Origin: Xanthomonas arboricola pv. populi
GTDB lineage: Bacteria; Pseudomonadota; Gammaproteobacteria; Xanthomonadales; Xanthomonadaceae
Reading direction: 5' to 3'
Assembly (NCBI RefSeq): GCF_002939945.1
Contig: NZ_MDEB01000011.1
Location: forward strand, 1-64,000
Length of the DNA: 64,000 bases
A program made the position numbers and the translations under genes. This document shows, piece after piece, positions 15,582 to 24,561 of this stretch; position 1 is the stretch's first letter, and each line of letters begins with the position of its first letter. The notes below the pieces were generated by a model. The model searched no databases and was not told the DNA's origin. It saw only the letters and a list, made by a program, of their open reading frames with translations.

Positions 15582-15692
15582 TCCTAACTCCAAAAAACGG
15601 TTCGGTGGATGCAGCGTTGAATGATGCAGACGTGAAAGTGCGAGTTTCTCACGCCAGCAATGGGGACTTGCCCGGCACCTCACAAGGTGCGA

Positions 15693-16130
15693 TCAGGCGC
15701 GGCCCTTGACCAGCGGCAGCTCGGCCATCTGCCAGGCGGCGACGCCGCCATCGAGCCAGTAGACCTGCTCGAAACCGGATTTCTTCAGCGTCTTGGCAGC
15801 GCCTGCGGAGGCATTGCCGTTGCGGCACACCACCACCACGGGCGATGCCTTGGCGTTGGCGAGCAGCTTGCCGGCCGGGTCGAACTTGGCCAGCGCCACG
15901 TTGCGGCTGCCGGCGATGTGGCCTTTTTCGAAATCGGCGGTCGGCGACAGGTCGATCACCAGCGCGTTCTCGCTGTTGATCAGACGGGTCAGCTCGGCCG
16001 GCTTGAGTGCGCGGTAGCCACGGAACAGGCGCGCGACCTCGGTGACGATCAGGGCGATGGTCAGGCCCACCAGGGCCAGCGACAACATGGGGTTGCGGCC
16101 GACAAAGGCCTGCAGCTCTTCGAAATTCAC
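15693..16130 (-). CDS. Membrane-anchored rhodanese-like protein (YibN type)
   Basis: About 145 aa. A GTG start at 16130 (NFEELQAFVGRN) is preferred; a TTG at 16148 would add six residues. One N-terminal membrane helix (MLSLALVGLTIALIVTEVAR) precedes a single rhodanese domain. The active-site loop is VVVVCRNGNASAGAAKTL, with the conserved Cys, and the domain ends in VYWLDGGVAAW. Such proteins are thought to transfer sulfane sulfur at the membrane. The rhodanese-secB-gpsA order mirrors the yibN-grxC-secB-gpsA cluster of enterobacteria, here without grxC. Confidence 0.9.
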   Translation of the reverse strand: MNFEELQAFVGRNPMLSLALVGLTIALIVTEVARLFRGYRALKPAELTRLINSENALVIDLSPTADFEKGHIAGSRNVALAKFDPAGKLLANAKASPVVVVCRNGNASAGAAKTLKKSGFEQVYWLDGGVAAWQMAELPLVKGRA

Positions 16131-16206
16131 GGGGTCAGGGTCAGTCAAGCGGGCGGGAATTGTCGCACAGCTGGCGCGCGCGACGGCCAGGCACCCTTGG
16201 CACGGG

Positions 16207-16629
16207 CTACTGGCCCTGCCAAAGATCGGGCAGGCCGCTGGCCAGCCACCAGCGTTTGCGCTCGACGTCCCAGCGCCACAGCTCGATGCTGCGCACCAGC
16301 CGCTCGGCCTGGGTATTGCGGTTGATCACCCGCAGCTCGACCTCGCGGCGCAGGTCGCCGTTGACGTCTTCGCCCACACGCAGCTCGCGGTAGCCGGAGA
16401 TCTGAACCTGTTCGTAGCGCGAGCGTTCCAGATCGCTGAGCGGATGCGCCTGGGCGTAGGTCGGTTCGACAAAGCCCTGCGCAGCATCGAAATCGCTCCA
16501 GCGCACGGCGGCCGTGTAGGCGGCCTGGGTGGTTTCCAGCGCGCGCGCCTGGGCACGGCTGCCGGCAGACGCCACCCCGCTGACCATCGTCAGCCCGAGC
16601 AACAGCATTGCCCCCATCACTGCACGCAT
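16207..16629 (-). CDS. Secreted protein of unknown function
   Basis: About 140 aa from the ATG at 16629 (GGAAGG upstream). An N-terminal signal peptide (MRAVMGAMLLLGLTMVSGVASA) is followed by a small soluble domain: YTAAVRWSDFDAAQGFVEP, then ELRVGEDVNGDLRREVELRV and IELWRWDVERKRWWL. The alpha-plus-beta pattern looks like a small NTF2/SnoaL-type cup fold, but I cannot confirm this. Probably periplasmic. Its stop is close to the thioesterase gene upstream, suggesting cotranscription. Confidence 0.75.
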   Translation of the reverse strand: MRAVMGAMLLLGLTMVSGVASAGSRAQARALETTQAAYTAAVRWSDFDAAQGFVEPTYAQAHPLSDLERSRYEQVQISGYRELRVGEDVNGDLRREVELRVINRNTQAERLVRSIELWRWDVERKRWWLASGLPDLWQGQ

Positions 16630-16657
16630 GCGCCTTCCCCCAAGTCCAGCACGCATC

Positions 16658-17128
16658 CTACCGTTTTGGAAACGCCACGAAGCGCCCGCTCAAGGTGGCC
16701 GCCGCTGCGCCGGAGCCCAGCGCAATCTGCGCACGCATGCCGATGCGCGCCTTGCCGCGCTGCCGGAAGGTCGCCAGGAACGCGTCCCAGCTACCGAGTT
16801 CGGACGGCTCGGCATTGGCCACCAGGTCTTCGTAGACCGGGGCGACGTAGCGCAGCTGGCTGTCGGCCACGTAGACATCGGCGCTGTGCCCGGCCAGTTG
16901 CAGCTGTAGCGTCAGCCAGCCCCAGCTGGCCAGCGTCATCAACGAGGCAAGGCTGCCGCCGAACGCATTGGCCTTGTCGTTGACATTGGCCTGCAGCGGC
17001 GCACGCAAACGCAACGCGCCGTCATGCAAGCCATCGACGGCAATGCCCATCGACAGAACCGGCGGCATGGCGATGAACTGTTGCTGCAGCGACTGCAGGG
17101 CGGATGCGAGCGTGCACGAAGGAGTCAT
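16658..17128 (-). CDS. Hotdog-fold thioesterase, YiiD C-terminal type
   Basis: 156 aa from MTPSCTLASALQ; other in-frame starts at 17161, 17164 and 17194 exist and none has a clear ribosome site. Single hotdog domain: helix SALQSLQQQFIAMPPV, then MGIAVDGLHDGALRLRAPLQ, NVNDKANAFGGSLASLMTLA (the hotdog helix with the N-DKxxAFGGS motif) and YVADSQLRYVAPV. This arrangement matches the C-terminal putative thioesterase domain of YiiD. The substrate is unknown, presumably an acyl-CoA. It reads into the small secreted-protein gene 28 bases further on. Confidence 0.82.
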   Translation of the reverse strand: MTPSCTLASALQSLQQQFIAMPPVLSMGIAVDGLHDGALRLRAPLQANVNDKANAFGGSLASLMTLASWGWLTLQLQLAGHSADVYVADSQLRYVAPVYEDLVANAEPSELGSWDAFLATFRQRGKARIGMRAQIALGSGAAAATLSGRFVAFPKR

Positions 17129-17267
17129 CGGCGAAAGCTGGAAGACGGCGAAGGGCGGCATCATGCCGCAATGTTCCGCGAGCGTCTTGTGCACTGAAAT
17201 ACATGCGGTACCGCATGGTAAAACACGTTCAGCGCCGTCTCGTTGTACGCCTTCGCTATCGCGCCGC

Positions 17268-18077
17268 TCAGGGCGCGAACACGACCTTGCGATAGCCCTG
17301 CGCCACCCGCAGCAACGCGGTGGCCTTGGCCTTCCAATGCGCGCTGCGCTGCCTCTGCGCGTGCGTCAACGGCGCATCGATGGTGCTGGCGAACACGATC
17401 TGCTCCGGAGCGGCGTGGAAGAACTTGTCCTGAATGCAGGCGGCCGGCGACAGCTGATAGGTGGACAGTTGCTGTGCGACCGGCGATTCGTTCCAGCCGA
17501 ACAGAAAAATGTCGGCCATGGTGTGCCAGCGCGCGTCGGCCGCCAGCAGCAGGCGCGCCGCATCGCGGCTGAGGATCAACGCCCCGGCGCACACCGGCCA
17601 GCAGTGTTGATAGGTCGAGGGACGCACCAGGCGCAGCTGCCGCCCACCGACCTCGGCGACCTTGGCATCGAGCTTGATGCGGTTGTAGGACGGCTCCAGC
17701 CGCACGATGCTGTTGCCGCCCGGCAGCCAATCGCTGCTGCGCAGCAGCGCCGGCAGCGCGTCGGACAGATGCATGTCGTCTTCGAAGATCGCGGTGTAGG
17801 CATCGTCGGATTCCGCTGCAATGCGCCACGCAGCCTGATGACTCAGAAAGCAACCGATGTTGGAGGCGGTCCACTTGCGCGGGCCGGTGCTGAACGCGTC
17901 ACCGGAGCCCTCCAGTGGCCGCTCGCGTGCGAAGTCGGCAATCTGCGCAGGCGTCAGGGTGGCGCCATCGACCGCGGGAATTCGCTCGAACGGCAGGCCC
18001 AGCGCCTGGAACCGCGTCGACATCGCCTGCAGGCGGTCGCCGCTGCGCTGCATGTTGATGAGGTAGGACTTGATCAC
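17268..18077 (-). CDS. Glycosyltransferase family 25 (LOS/LPS-type)
   Basis: 269 aa from a GTG at 18077 with GGAG nine bases upstream. The N-terminal IKSYLINMQRSGDRLQAM is the classic GT25 opening (YVINLxRRxDR). FSTGPRKWTASNIGCFLSHQ gives the acceptor-side motif, and AIFEDDMHLSDAL is the acidic nucleotide-sugar site. GT25 enzymes are usually beta-1,4-galactosyl- or related transferases that decorate lipooligosaccharide at the cytoplasmic face. Divergent from hemD, with about 210 bases between. The exact sugar cannot be inferred. Confidence 0.9.
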   Translation of the reverse strand: MIKSYLINMQRSGDRLQAMSTRFQALGLPFERIPAVDGATLTPAQIADFARERPLEGSGDAFSTGPRKWTASNIGCFLSHQAAWRIAAESDDAYTAIFEDDMHLSDALPALLRSSDWLPGGNSIVRLEPSYNRIKLDAKVAEVGGRQLRLVRPSTYQHCWPVCAGALILSRDAARLLLAADARWHTMADIFLFGWNESPVAQQLSTYQLSPAACIQDKFFHAAPEQIVFASTIDAPLTHAQRQRSAHWKAKATALLRVAQGYRKVVFAP

Positions 18078-18287
18078 GGCGCCACTCCAGCTCGATTGTC
18101 GTGGCGGAGCGTGGGCGGAAGCGATCAGTGGCACAGACCCGGGCACGAGGTTCTGGCCGCAGAAACGCAGGCATCGCGTCGAGCAGGCACGCAAGGCCAG
18201 ACAGCACGCGGGGATCAATGCGTCGTCAGCGCCATTGCGGCGCGCGACACCCGCCCCGATACGCCACGGCTCTCGCATAATCACTGG

Positions 18288-19064
18288 ATGACATCTCCCG
18301 CCCCAGCTACCGACGCCTGGACCCTGATCTCGCTGCGGCCCAGCGGTGAGCACGCGCCATTGCGGCGTGCGACCGCGCGGCAGGGCGGACGGCTGCTGGC
18401 GCTGTCGCCGTGGCGGCTGCAGACCAACGACACCCCGCAGGCACTGGCCGCATTGCGGCAGGCCTTGCAAGCGCCGATCGCGGTGTTCACCAGCCCGGCC
18501 GCGGTGCACGCGGCGCATCGCCTGGCGCCGCTGCAGCGGCCGGCGCAGGCGCAGTGGGTGAGCGTGGGAGACGGCACCGCACGCGCATTGCAGGCGTGCG
18601 GCATCGATACGGTGCTACGCCCGGCGCGCATGGACAGCGAGGGCCTGCTCGCGTTGCCGCTGTTCCGGCAACCGTTGCAGGCCGTCGGGCTGATCACCGC
18701 CCCGGGTGGACGCGGCATGCTGGCGCCGGCGCTGGAGCAGCGTGGCGCGCGCATCCTGCGCGCCGATGTCTATCAGCGCGTGGGCCTGCGCCTACGCGCA
18801 TCGGCAGTGCGCACCCTGGCGGACGTGCTGCCGGCTAGCGTGTTGGCACTGAGCAGCGCCGAAGCGCTGACGCTGGTGCTGCAGCAATTGCCCGCATCGC
18901 TGATCGACGCATTACGGCAACGCCCGGTGGTGGCTTCCAGCGAGCGCATGCTGGAATCGGCCCGCCTCGCCTGCTTCAATCATAGGGTGCGCGCCGCAGG
19001 TCCCTTGCCCGAGCAATTGGCCGCTGCTGCCGCCGCGATCGTGACACCATCGCGACCTTGCTGA
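18288..19064 (+). CDS. hemD: Uroporphyrinogen-III synthase
   Basis: 258 aa from ATG at 18288. Cyclises hydroxymethylbilane with inversion of ring D to give uroporphyrinogen III, the branch point to haem and sirohaem. The sequence is weakly conserved, as is usual, but shows the two alternating alpha/beta lobes: TLISLRPSGEHAPLRRA..., FTSPAAVHAA, WVSVGDGTARAL, LITAPGGRGMLAPAL and LALSSAEALTLVLQQL, with the YQR segment (ADVYQRVGLRLRA). Assignment is strongly supported by the following hemX- and hemY-like genes, the usual proteobacterial hemDXY order. Confidence 0.92.
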   Translation: MTSPAPATDAWTLISLRPSGEHAPLRRATARQGGRLLALSPWRLQTNDTPQALAALRQALQAPIAVFTSPAAVHAAHRLAPLQRPAQAQWVSVGDGTARALQACGIDTVLRPARMDSEGLLALPLFRQPLQAVGLITAPGGRGMLAPALEQRGARILRADVYQRVGLRLRASAVRTLADVLPASVLALSSAEALTLVLQQLPASLIDALRQRPVVASSERMLESARLACFNHRVRAAGPLPEQLAAAAAAIVTPSRPC

Positions 19065-19167
19065 ACTTCGAACTCAAGCACGGCTTGCGGGTGTCTGCCG
19101 CTGCACGCCATGCTGTGCCAGATGACTGCGGCACCCGCACCCGTCATGACCGCGCGAGGATGGACGA

Positions 19168-20148
19168 ATGACCGAAATGCCCGCTTCCACGCGACGCTTT
19201 CCCCTGGCATGGCTGCTGCTCGTCGTCGCGCTGGCCGCCGTGGGCGTGGCGCTGTTCTTCGGTTGGCGCGCATGGCAGGGCTATCAAAGCGCGCAGTTGC
19301 AGGCCGCCGAGGCGCAGCAGCAGCGCTGGGATGGCACGCAGCAGATGCTGGAGACGCTGCGCCGCGACCAACGCCTGGCCAACGAACGCCTGGCGGATGC
19401 AGCGGCCACCAATCGCGTGCTGCGCGACGAAATGCTTGGTCTGAGCCAGCGCAGCGCCTTGCTCGAAGAAACCGTACAAAAGCTTGCCGATCCCAACCGC
19501 CATAGTGCGCAGGCGCTGCGGCTGGATGAAGTGGAACTGCTGCTGCGGCTTGGCCAGCAGCGGCTGAGCATCGCTGGCGACGCCGACGGTGCCCGCCGCG
19601 CCTACGCGCTGGCCAATGCCGCGCTCAATGGCATCGACGATCCCGGCTATCTCAATCTGCGACAGGCGCTGGTGCAGGAACGCGACGCACTGGATCGCCT
19701 CGGCGCCGGTCCGCAGGCGCAGGCCGGTCAAACCCTGGATCGGTTGGCGGGCGACCTGCTGCGCCTGCCCGAACAGACCGCCAAGGACAGCGAAGCAGCG
19801 CAGCCCTGGTGGCAGAAAGCCCTCGCACCGCTGGTGGACATCCGTCCCAGCCGTGGCGATGCGCTGCTGACCACCGGCGCCGACCGCCACGCCGCACGCG
19901 ACGCCTTGCAGATCGAAGTCAGCCTGGCCCGCGCTGCGGCCGAGCGCGGCGATGCCGCCGGCTTTGCGCAATCGCTGCGGCGCGTGGACACCTGGACCAC
20001 CCGGCTGTGGCCGGATTCGCCACAACGTCGCCAGGCCCGTACGCGCCTGCGCGCGCTGCAACAAGCGCCACTGCGTCCGCGCCTGCCGGAACTGGGCACC
20101 ACCCTGCTGCAACTGCAGGCCATGCGTGAAGGGAGATCCACCCAATGA
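19168..20148 (+). CDS. hemX: HemX-like membrane protein
   Basis: 326 aa. One N-terminal membrane helix (AWLLLVVALAAVGVALFFGW) precedes a long coiled-coil-prone segment (SAQLQAAEAQQQRWDGTQQM...) and a helical C-terminal domain with LRLDEVELLLRLGQQRL and PWWQKALAPLVDIRP, characteristic of the HemX family. Homologues are annotated as uroporphyrinogen-III C-methyltransferase-like but lack the SAM-binding methyltransferase fold; the function is probably structural in haem synthesis. Sits between hemD and hemY; its TGA overlaps the hemY ATG (ATGA). Confidence 0.92.
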   Translation: MTEMPASTRRFPLAWLLLVVALAAVGVALFFGWRAWQGYQSAQLQAAEAQQQRWDGTQQMLETLRRDQRLANERLADAAATNRVLRDEMLGLSQRSALLEETVQKLADPNRHSAQALRLDEVELLLRLGQQRLSIAGDADGARRAYALANAALNGIDDPGYLNLRQALVQERDALDRLGAGPQAQAGQTLDRLAGDLLRLPEQTAKDSEAAQPWWQKALAPLVDIRPSRGDALLTTGADRHAARDALQIEVSLARAAAERGDAAGFAQSLRRVDTWTTRLWPDSPQRRQARTRLRALQQAPLRPRLPELGTTLLQLQAMREGRSTQ

Positions 20149-21410
20149 AAGTGTTGCGTACCGTCTTGATCCTGTTGGTTGCCGTGGCGCTGGGCGTGCT
20201 CGGTGCGCAATGGCTCTCGCATCAGACCAGTTACGACCTGGGCAATGTGGTGGTCAGCGTCGGCGGCAACGACTATCGCGCCGCCATGCCGCAGGCGCTG
20301 CTGATTCTGGTCATCGCGCTGCTGGTGCTGTGGCTGGTGTGGACGCTGGTCAGCCTGCCGTTCCGGGTCTGGGGCAAGTATCGCCGCAAGAAGGGCCGCG
20401 CCCGCCTGATCGAGGGCCTGCGCGCAGCCGATCATGGCCAGTGGCAGCGTGCCGAGCGCCTGTTGGTCAACGCCAGCGAGGATGCCGACGTCAGCGGCAT
20501 CGCCCTGGCCAGTGCAGTGCGGGTCGCCGATGCACGCGGCGACGAGGTGGCGGCTAACGGGCTGGCCCAGCAATTGGCCGAGCGCGATCCCACCGCGCAT
20601 GCGTTGCTGCAAGGCGAGCGGCATCTGGCGCGGCAACGCCCGGTCGAAGCGATCAATGCGCTCGATCATGCCAACGCGCAACCGCTGCCGGCGCGCGGCC
20701 TGCTGCTGCGCACGCATGCCCTGGCGCAGATCGGTCGCGCCGACGAGGCCTACGGTCAGCTGGGCGCATTGCGTCAGCAGGCGGTGCTGGCACCGGAGGC
20801 CTACAGCGCACTGGAAGCCACGCTGGCCGAGCAGACGCTATTGCAGGCCGGCGATGCCAATGCCCTGGCCGAACGCTGGGAAGCGCTGCCCAAACCGCTG
20901 CGTACCTATCCCGCGGTGGTGGCTGCCTACGCACAGCGCGCGGCAGTGCTGCACTGGGACGATGCGGCGGTGCATAGCCTGGAGCAGGCGCTGGACACGC
21001 AATGGGACGAATCGCTGGCGCGTCTGTACGGCGTGCTGCCATTGGAAAAATACGATTCGCGCCGCGCCAGTGCGCAGCGTTGGCTGACCCAGTACCCGGA
21101 CAGCCCCGGCCTGTTGCTGACCCTGGCGCGCCTGGCACGCCACCAGCAGCAGTGGTCGCAGGCCGAAGAGTTTCTGCATCGCGCCGTGGCCAATGGCGCG
21201 GGCAGCGAGGCCTGGGAAGAACTCGGCCACGGCTTTGCTGCAGCGGGCGATCTGCTGTCCGCGCAGCATTGCTACGCCAACGCCCTGCGCGCCGCACGGG
21301 GCGAGCCGGTGCACGAGGGCTTGCCGCAGCAGTCGCTGCGCGGGCCGATCGTGTCGGCGTATGCGACGCCGCCAGTCGATCCGCTCGCACCGGACGATCG
21401 CGTGCTTTGA
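20145..21410 (+). CDS. hemY: HemY-type TPR membrane protein
   Basis: 421 aa, ATGA overlap with hemX. Two membrane helices at the N-terminus (VLILLVAVALGVLGAQWLSH and ALLILVIALLVLWLVWTLVS) flank the short periplasmic loop typical of HemY_N. A long array of TPR-like helices follows (DHGQWQRAERLLVNASEDAD, ..., HQQQWSQAEEFLHRAVANG). This is the proteobacterial HemY of the hemCDXY operon, not the Bacillus protoporphyrinogen oxidase of the same name. Its precise role in late haem synthesis is unresolved. A strong hairpin terminator follows 39 bases after the stop. Confidence 0.93.
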   Translation: MKVLRTVLILLVAVALGVLGAQWLSHQTSYDLGNVVVSVGGNDYRAAMPQALLILVIALLVLWLVWTLVSLPFRVWGKYRRKKGRARLIEGLRAADHGQWQRAERLLVNASEDADVSGIALASAVRVADARGDEVAANGLAQQLAERDPTAHALLQGERHLARQRPVEAINALDHANAQPLPARGLLLRTHALAQIGRADEAYGQLGALRQQAVLAPEAYSALEATLAEQTLLQAGDANALAERWEALPKPLRTYPAVVAAYAQRAAVLHWDDAAVHSLEQALDTQWDESLARLYGVLPLEKYDSRRASAQRWLTQYPDSPGLLLTLARLARHQQQWSQAEEFLHRAVANGAGSEAWEELGHGFAAAGDLLSAQHCYANALRAARGEPVHEGLPQQSLRGPIVSAYATPPVDPLAPDDRVL

Positions 21411-21449
21411 CCTGACGTCTGATCGCCGCTGCGGCGATGCGCGGATTCA

Positions 21450-21484
21450 CCAAGAGCCCCGGCAAGTCCGGGGCTCTTGGTTTT
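21450..21484 (+). terminator. Terminator of hemDXY
   Basis: 13-bp perfect stem CCAAGAGCCCCGG / CCGGGGCTCTTGG (21450-21462 and 21468-21480) with a 5-nt loop, followed by TTTT. Confidence 0.9.
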
Positions 21485-21499
21485 CCAGAATGCGAGCTG

Positions 21500-21750
21500 C
21501 GCTTGCGCAGCACGATGGCCAGGATCAGATACGGCAATACGCCCATCAGCAGCGCCAGATAGATCGCCGGGTGATGCCAGTGGAAGATGTAGCGGCGCGG
21601 CGAAGTGTCGGCCGGCGCATTGCACCTGACGCAACGCGGCGGCAGATCGGCGCCTGGCGTGCACACCAGCACATCGCCCTCGCGCCACACGGCGCCGTGC
21701 GCCGGAGGCAGATAGAGCGTAGGGGGTTGGCGTGAATCAACGTTCGACAT
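21500..21750 (-). pseudogene. Truncated membrane-protein gene remnant
   Basis: From the ATG at 21750 the frame reads a protein-like N-terminus: TLYLPPAHGAVWREGDVLVC, ADLPPRCVRCNAPADTSPRR (a CxxC pair) and a membrane helix YLALLMGVLPYLILAIVLRK. After the KRS that follows, the sequence loses protein character and enters the hemY terminator on the opposite strand; the frame then runs antisense through hemY. Full-length relatives continue with a second hydrophobic segment (recollection), so this looks like the 5' part of a gene whose 3' half was lost next to hemDXY. Confidence 0.55.
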
Positions 21751-21766
21751 CCATGCGTCCTTGCAG

Positions 21767-21830
21767 GTTGGGGATTGGGGATTGGGGATTCGTAAAATCA
21801 GGAGTCCGCTTCTGCGTTTGCGAATCCCCA
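21767..21830. repeat. GGGGATT tract and inverted GGGGATTCG repeat
   Basis: Three tandem copies of a GGGGATT heptad. The last is extended to TTGGGGATTCG and is mirrored downstream by CGAATCCCCAA. Similar tracts occur at 34832-34899 and 40853-40917; they are an intergenic repeat class of this genome. Confidence 0.75.
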
Positions 21831-21858
21831 ATGCCCAATCCCACGCTGCGTAGCAGCG

Positions 21859-23139
21859 TCAGCGCTCGACGATGGCCACCACGCCCATGCCGCCGGCGGT
21901 GCAGATCGAAATCAACGCACGCCCGCCGCCGCGTTCTTCCAGCTGCTTGGCAGCCGTGGCCACCACGCGCGCACCGGTGGCTGCGAAAGGATGACCGGTG
22001 GCCAGCGACGAACCCAGCGGGTTGATCTTGTCCGGGTCGATCCGGCCGAGCGGCCCCTCCAGCCCCAGGCGATTGCGGCAGTAATCCTCGCTTTCCCAGG
22101 CGCGCAGCGTGCACAGCACCTGGGCGGCGAAGGCCTCGTGGATTTCATAGATGTCGAAGTCCTGCAGGGTCAGGCCCTGGCGCGCCAGCATCTGCGGCAC
22201 CGCAATGGTCGGCGCCATCAACAGGCCTTCGCCATGCACGAAATCCACCGCAGACACCTGCGCATCGCGTAGATAGGCCATCGGGGTGTGGCCATGCGCC
22301 AGCGCCCAGGCTTCGCTGGACAGCAGCACCGCGGCCGCGCCATCGGTGAGCGGGGTGGAATTGGCCGCGGTCAGCGTGCCGCGGCCGGAGGTCTTGTCGA
22401 AGGCCGGGCGCAGCGTGGCCAGCTTTTCCAGTGAGGTGTCGGCGCGCAGGATGTTGTCGCGCGCCACGCCGCGGAACGGCGCGATCAGCGTGTCGAAGAA
22501 GCCGCGCTCATAGGCTGCGGCCAGCTTGTGATGCGAGGACACCGCCCATTCGTCCTGCGAGTCGCGCGAGATGCTCCATTCCTTGGCCATGTCCTCGCAA
22601 TGGTCGCCCATGCTCTTGCCGGTGCGCGGCTCGGCCACGCCGGGGAATTCGGGCTTGAGCTCGCCGAACTTGAAACCGCGCAGCAAGGCCTTGAGCTTGG
22701 CGCCGGTGGCCTTGGCGCGGTTGGCGGCCATCAGCCGCGCGCGCAGCTTCTTGCCGTAGACGATCGGCACTTCCGAGGTGGTATCCGAGCCGCCGCCGAT
22801 GCCCGAGTCGATCTGGCCCAGCGCGATCTTGTTGGCGATGGTGATCACCGAATCCAGGCTGGTGCCGCAGGCGCGCTGCAGGGTGATGCCCGGCGTCAGC
22901 GGCGACAGCCCGGACGACAGCGCCGCCTCGCGGGCCAGGTTCCAGTCCGAGGAGTGCTTGATCACCGCCCCCATCGCCACTTCGCCCAGTTGCTGCCCGT
23001 GCAGCCCGAAGCGCTCGACCAGCGCGCCAAGCGTGCGCACCGACATGCCCAGGTTGCCCACGTCCGCGTAAGCGGTGTTCTGACGACAGAACGGGATACG
23101 AACGCCGCCCAGAATGGCGACGGGACGGGCTGCGGGCAT
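21859..23139 (-). CDS. Acetyl-CoA C-acyltransferase (thiolase, FadI-like)
   Basis: 426 aa from MPAARPVAILGG (AGG eight bases upstream); a further ATG at 23154 would add five residues. Thiolase fold: the nucleophilic Cys is in ITLQRACGTSLDSVI, the catalytic His in EIHEAFAAQVLC, and the second Cys in LISICTAGGMGVVAIVER; SLATGHPFAATGAR completes the active site. Length and sequence fit the FadI/acetyl-CoA acetyltransferase branch, which cleaves 3-ketoacyl-CoA in fatty-acid beta-oxidation or makes acetoacetyl-CoA. No fadJ partner is adjacent, so the exact direction and chain length are uncertain. Divergent from the next gene. Confidence 0.92.
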   Translation of the reverse strand: MPAARPVAILGGVRIPFCRQNTAYADVGNLGMSVRTLGALVERFGLHGQQLGEVAMGAVIKHSSDWNLAREAALSSGLSPLTPGITLQRACGTSLDSVITIANKIALGQIDSGIGGGSDTTSEVPIVYGKKLRARLMAANRAKATGAKLKALLRGFKFGELKPEFPGVAEPRTGKSMGDHCEDMAKEWSISRDSQDEWAVSSHHKLAAAYERGFFDTLIAPFRGVARDNILRADTSLEKLATLRPAFDKTSGRGTLTAANSTPLTDGAAAVLLSSEAWALAHGHTPMAYLRDAQVSAVDFVHGEGLLMAPTIAVPQMLARQGLTLQDFDIYEIHEAFAAQVLCTLRAWESEDYCRNRLGLEGPLGRIDPDKINPLGSSLATGHPFAATGARVVATAAKQLEERGGGRALISICTAGGMGVVAIVER

Positions 23140-23242
23140 CGGTTGACCTGGCATGGAGGACTCGGGGACATGGCCTGCACAGGGCCGGCAGGCATAATGG
23201 CCGCAGTGTAGCTTCGACCCCGTGATGGGCCAACCGCGAATC

Positions 23243-24127
23243 ATGAGCAAGACCGAACACGGCGTGACCGCCATGGGTGTGATGGCGCTGGAATTGACGG
23301 GCGGCACCGCCCCCGAGCGCGGCGCCCTGGCGCCGGAACAGGCCGGCATGCTGGCCGAACGCATCGGCCGCGACCTGGCGCAATGGATCCCCGAAGTCCG
23401 CGAGCTCGAGCTCAGTGTGGCGATGGCGCACTTCGACCCGGCCGAAGTGCTGCGGCCGGGCTGGCCGCTGCATCGCCGGCTGGAGGAACTACATGCGCGT
23501 GCGCCCGGGCGCAACCAGGGCCCGCGCGTGCTGGCGTTCGGCGCCGATGCGCAGGGCGAGATTCCCCTGCCCTTCCAGGCCGACGCACAGCTGACCGGCG
23601 GCGGCCTGCGCGTGCTGCCGTTCCTGCTGTCCGGCGATCCGCAGATCGTGGCGACGGTGGCCGATGCGATGGAGGAAGTGCTGCTGGCCCAGGGCATGGC
23701 CCAGGCCGATACCGCGCTGCTGGCGCAGGAAAGCTTCGGCGCACGCATCGAGCATGCGCGGTATCTCACCGCGCACGATCTGGCGGCGATGATGTCGATG
23801 CAGTACGACAACCAGGGCCTGGCGCCGTTGTGGCCGCTGATCGAAGCCGCCCTGCTGGCGCCGCATACCGAAGAGTGGCTGGAACAGCCGCCCGAGCCGG
23901 TGCTGCGCTATGTCGATGGCGAAGTGCGCATCGCGCTGTTCGACCCGGCCGGCTGGTGCGATTTCTACGCGCACGACCGCGAGAATTGCGAGCGCCTGCG
24001 CGGGGTGTACGAGCAGTATCTCTCGCGTCAGCGGCAGATGGCCGCAGTGCTGGAAGCCCACGGGCTGCCGGTACTGTACGTGCATGTGGAACCGGGCCAG
24101 GATCCGCATCAGGCACTGGCCGCGTGA
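23243..24127 (+). CDS. Conserved protein of unknown function
   Basis: 294 aa from MSKTEHGVTAMG; an ATG at 23225 or GTG at 23222 would extend it. No signal peptide or membrane helix. The sequence is acidic and looks fully coding, with segments such as LAQWIPEVRELELSVAMAHF, RVLAFGADAQGEIPLPFQAD and VRIALFDPAGWCDFYAHDRE. I do not recognise the family. Its stop overlaps the start of the VOC gene in a GTGA, so the two are translationally coupled and may act together. It is divergent from the thiolase. Confidence 0.75.
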   Translation: MSKTEHGVTAMGVMALELTGGTAPERGALAPEQAGMLAERIGRDLAQWIPEVRELELSVAMAHFDPAEVLRPGWPLHRRLEELHARAPGRNQGPRVLAFGADAQGEIPLPFQADAQLTGGGLRVLPFLLSGDPQIVATVADAMEEVLLAQGMAQADTALLAQESFGARIEHARYLTAHDLAAMMSMQYDNQGLAPLWPLIEAALLAPHTEEWLEQPPEPVLRYVDGEVRIALFDPAGWCDFYAHDRENCERLRGVYEQYLSRQRQMAAVLEAHGLPVLYVHVEPGQDPHQALAA

Positions 24128-24561
24128 GCCAGCCGCCGGCTTCCACGGCGCCTGCGTTGCAGGGCGTACTGGAAACCGGCGTCTATGTGGCGGATCTGCA
24201 GCGCGCCTGCGCGTTCTACGCACGCGTGCTGGGATTGGAAGCCATGTACCGCGACGCGCGCATGGCCGCGTACGCAATCGCCCCCGGGCAGGTGCTGTTG
24301 CTGTTCCTGCAAGGCAGCACCGCTACGACAGTCACGCTGCCGGGCGGCACGATTCCGCCGCACGATGGCAGCGGGCGCACGCATTACGCATTGGCCATCG
24401 CTACCGATGCACTCGCCGCATGGGAAGCACATCTGCAGGCCTGCGCCGTGCCCATCGAAGGCCGCACACAGTGGCCGGGGGGCGGGCAGAGCCTCTACTT
24501 CCGCGACCCGGATGGGCATCTGCTGGAACTGGCAACGCCGGGGCTGTGGCCGAATTACTGA
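24124..24561 (+). CDS. VOC (glyoxalase/bleomycin-resistance fold) protein
   Basis: 145 aa. GTG start overlapping the preceding TGA (GTGA). Two beta-alpha-beta-beta-beta half-domains of the vicinal oxygen chelate fold: GVYVADLQRACAFYARVLGL, ALAIATDALAAWEAHLQA and SLYFRDPDGHLLELATPGLW. The metal ligands typical of the family, an N-terminal-strand residue, a His in the THYALAIA segment and the terminal Glu in HLLELAT, appear present. VOC proteins act as dioxygenases, glyoxalases or antibiotic-binding proteins; substrate unknown. Confidence 0.88.
   Translation: MSQPPASTAPALQGVLETGVYVADLQRACAFYARVLGLEAMYRDARMAAYAIAPGQVLLLFLQGSTATTVTLPGGTIPPHDGSGRTHYALAIATDALAAWEAHLQACAVPIEGRTQWPGGGQSLYFRDPDGHLLELATPGLWPNY

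Noticed and set aside
13896-15587. 563-codon plus-strand frame over gpsA and secB
   Set aside because: Antisense to two clearly identified genes, starts inside a terminator region, and is His/Gln-rich as expected of a GC-rich shadow.
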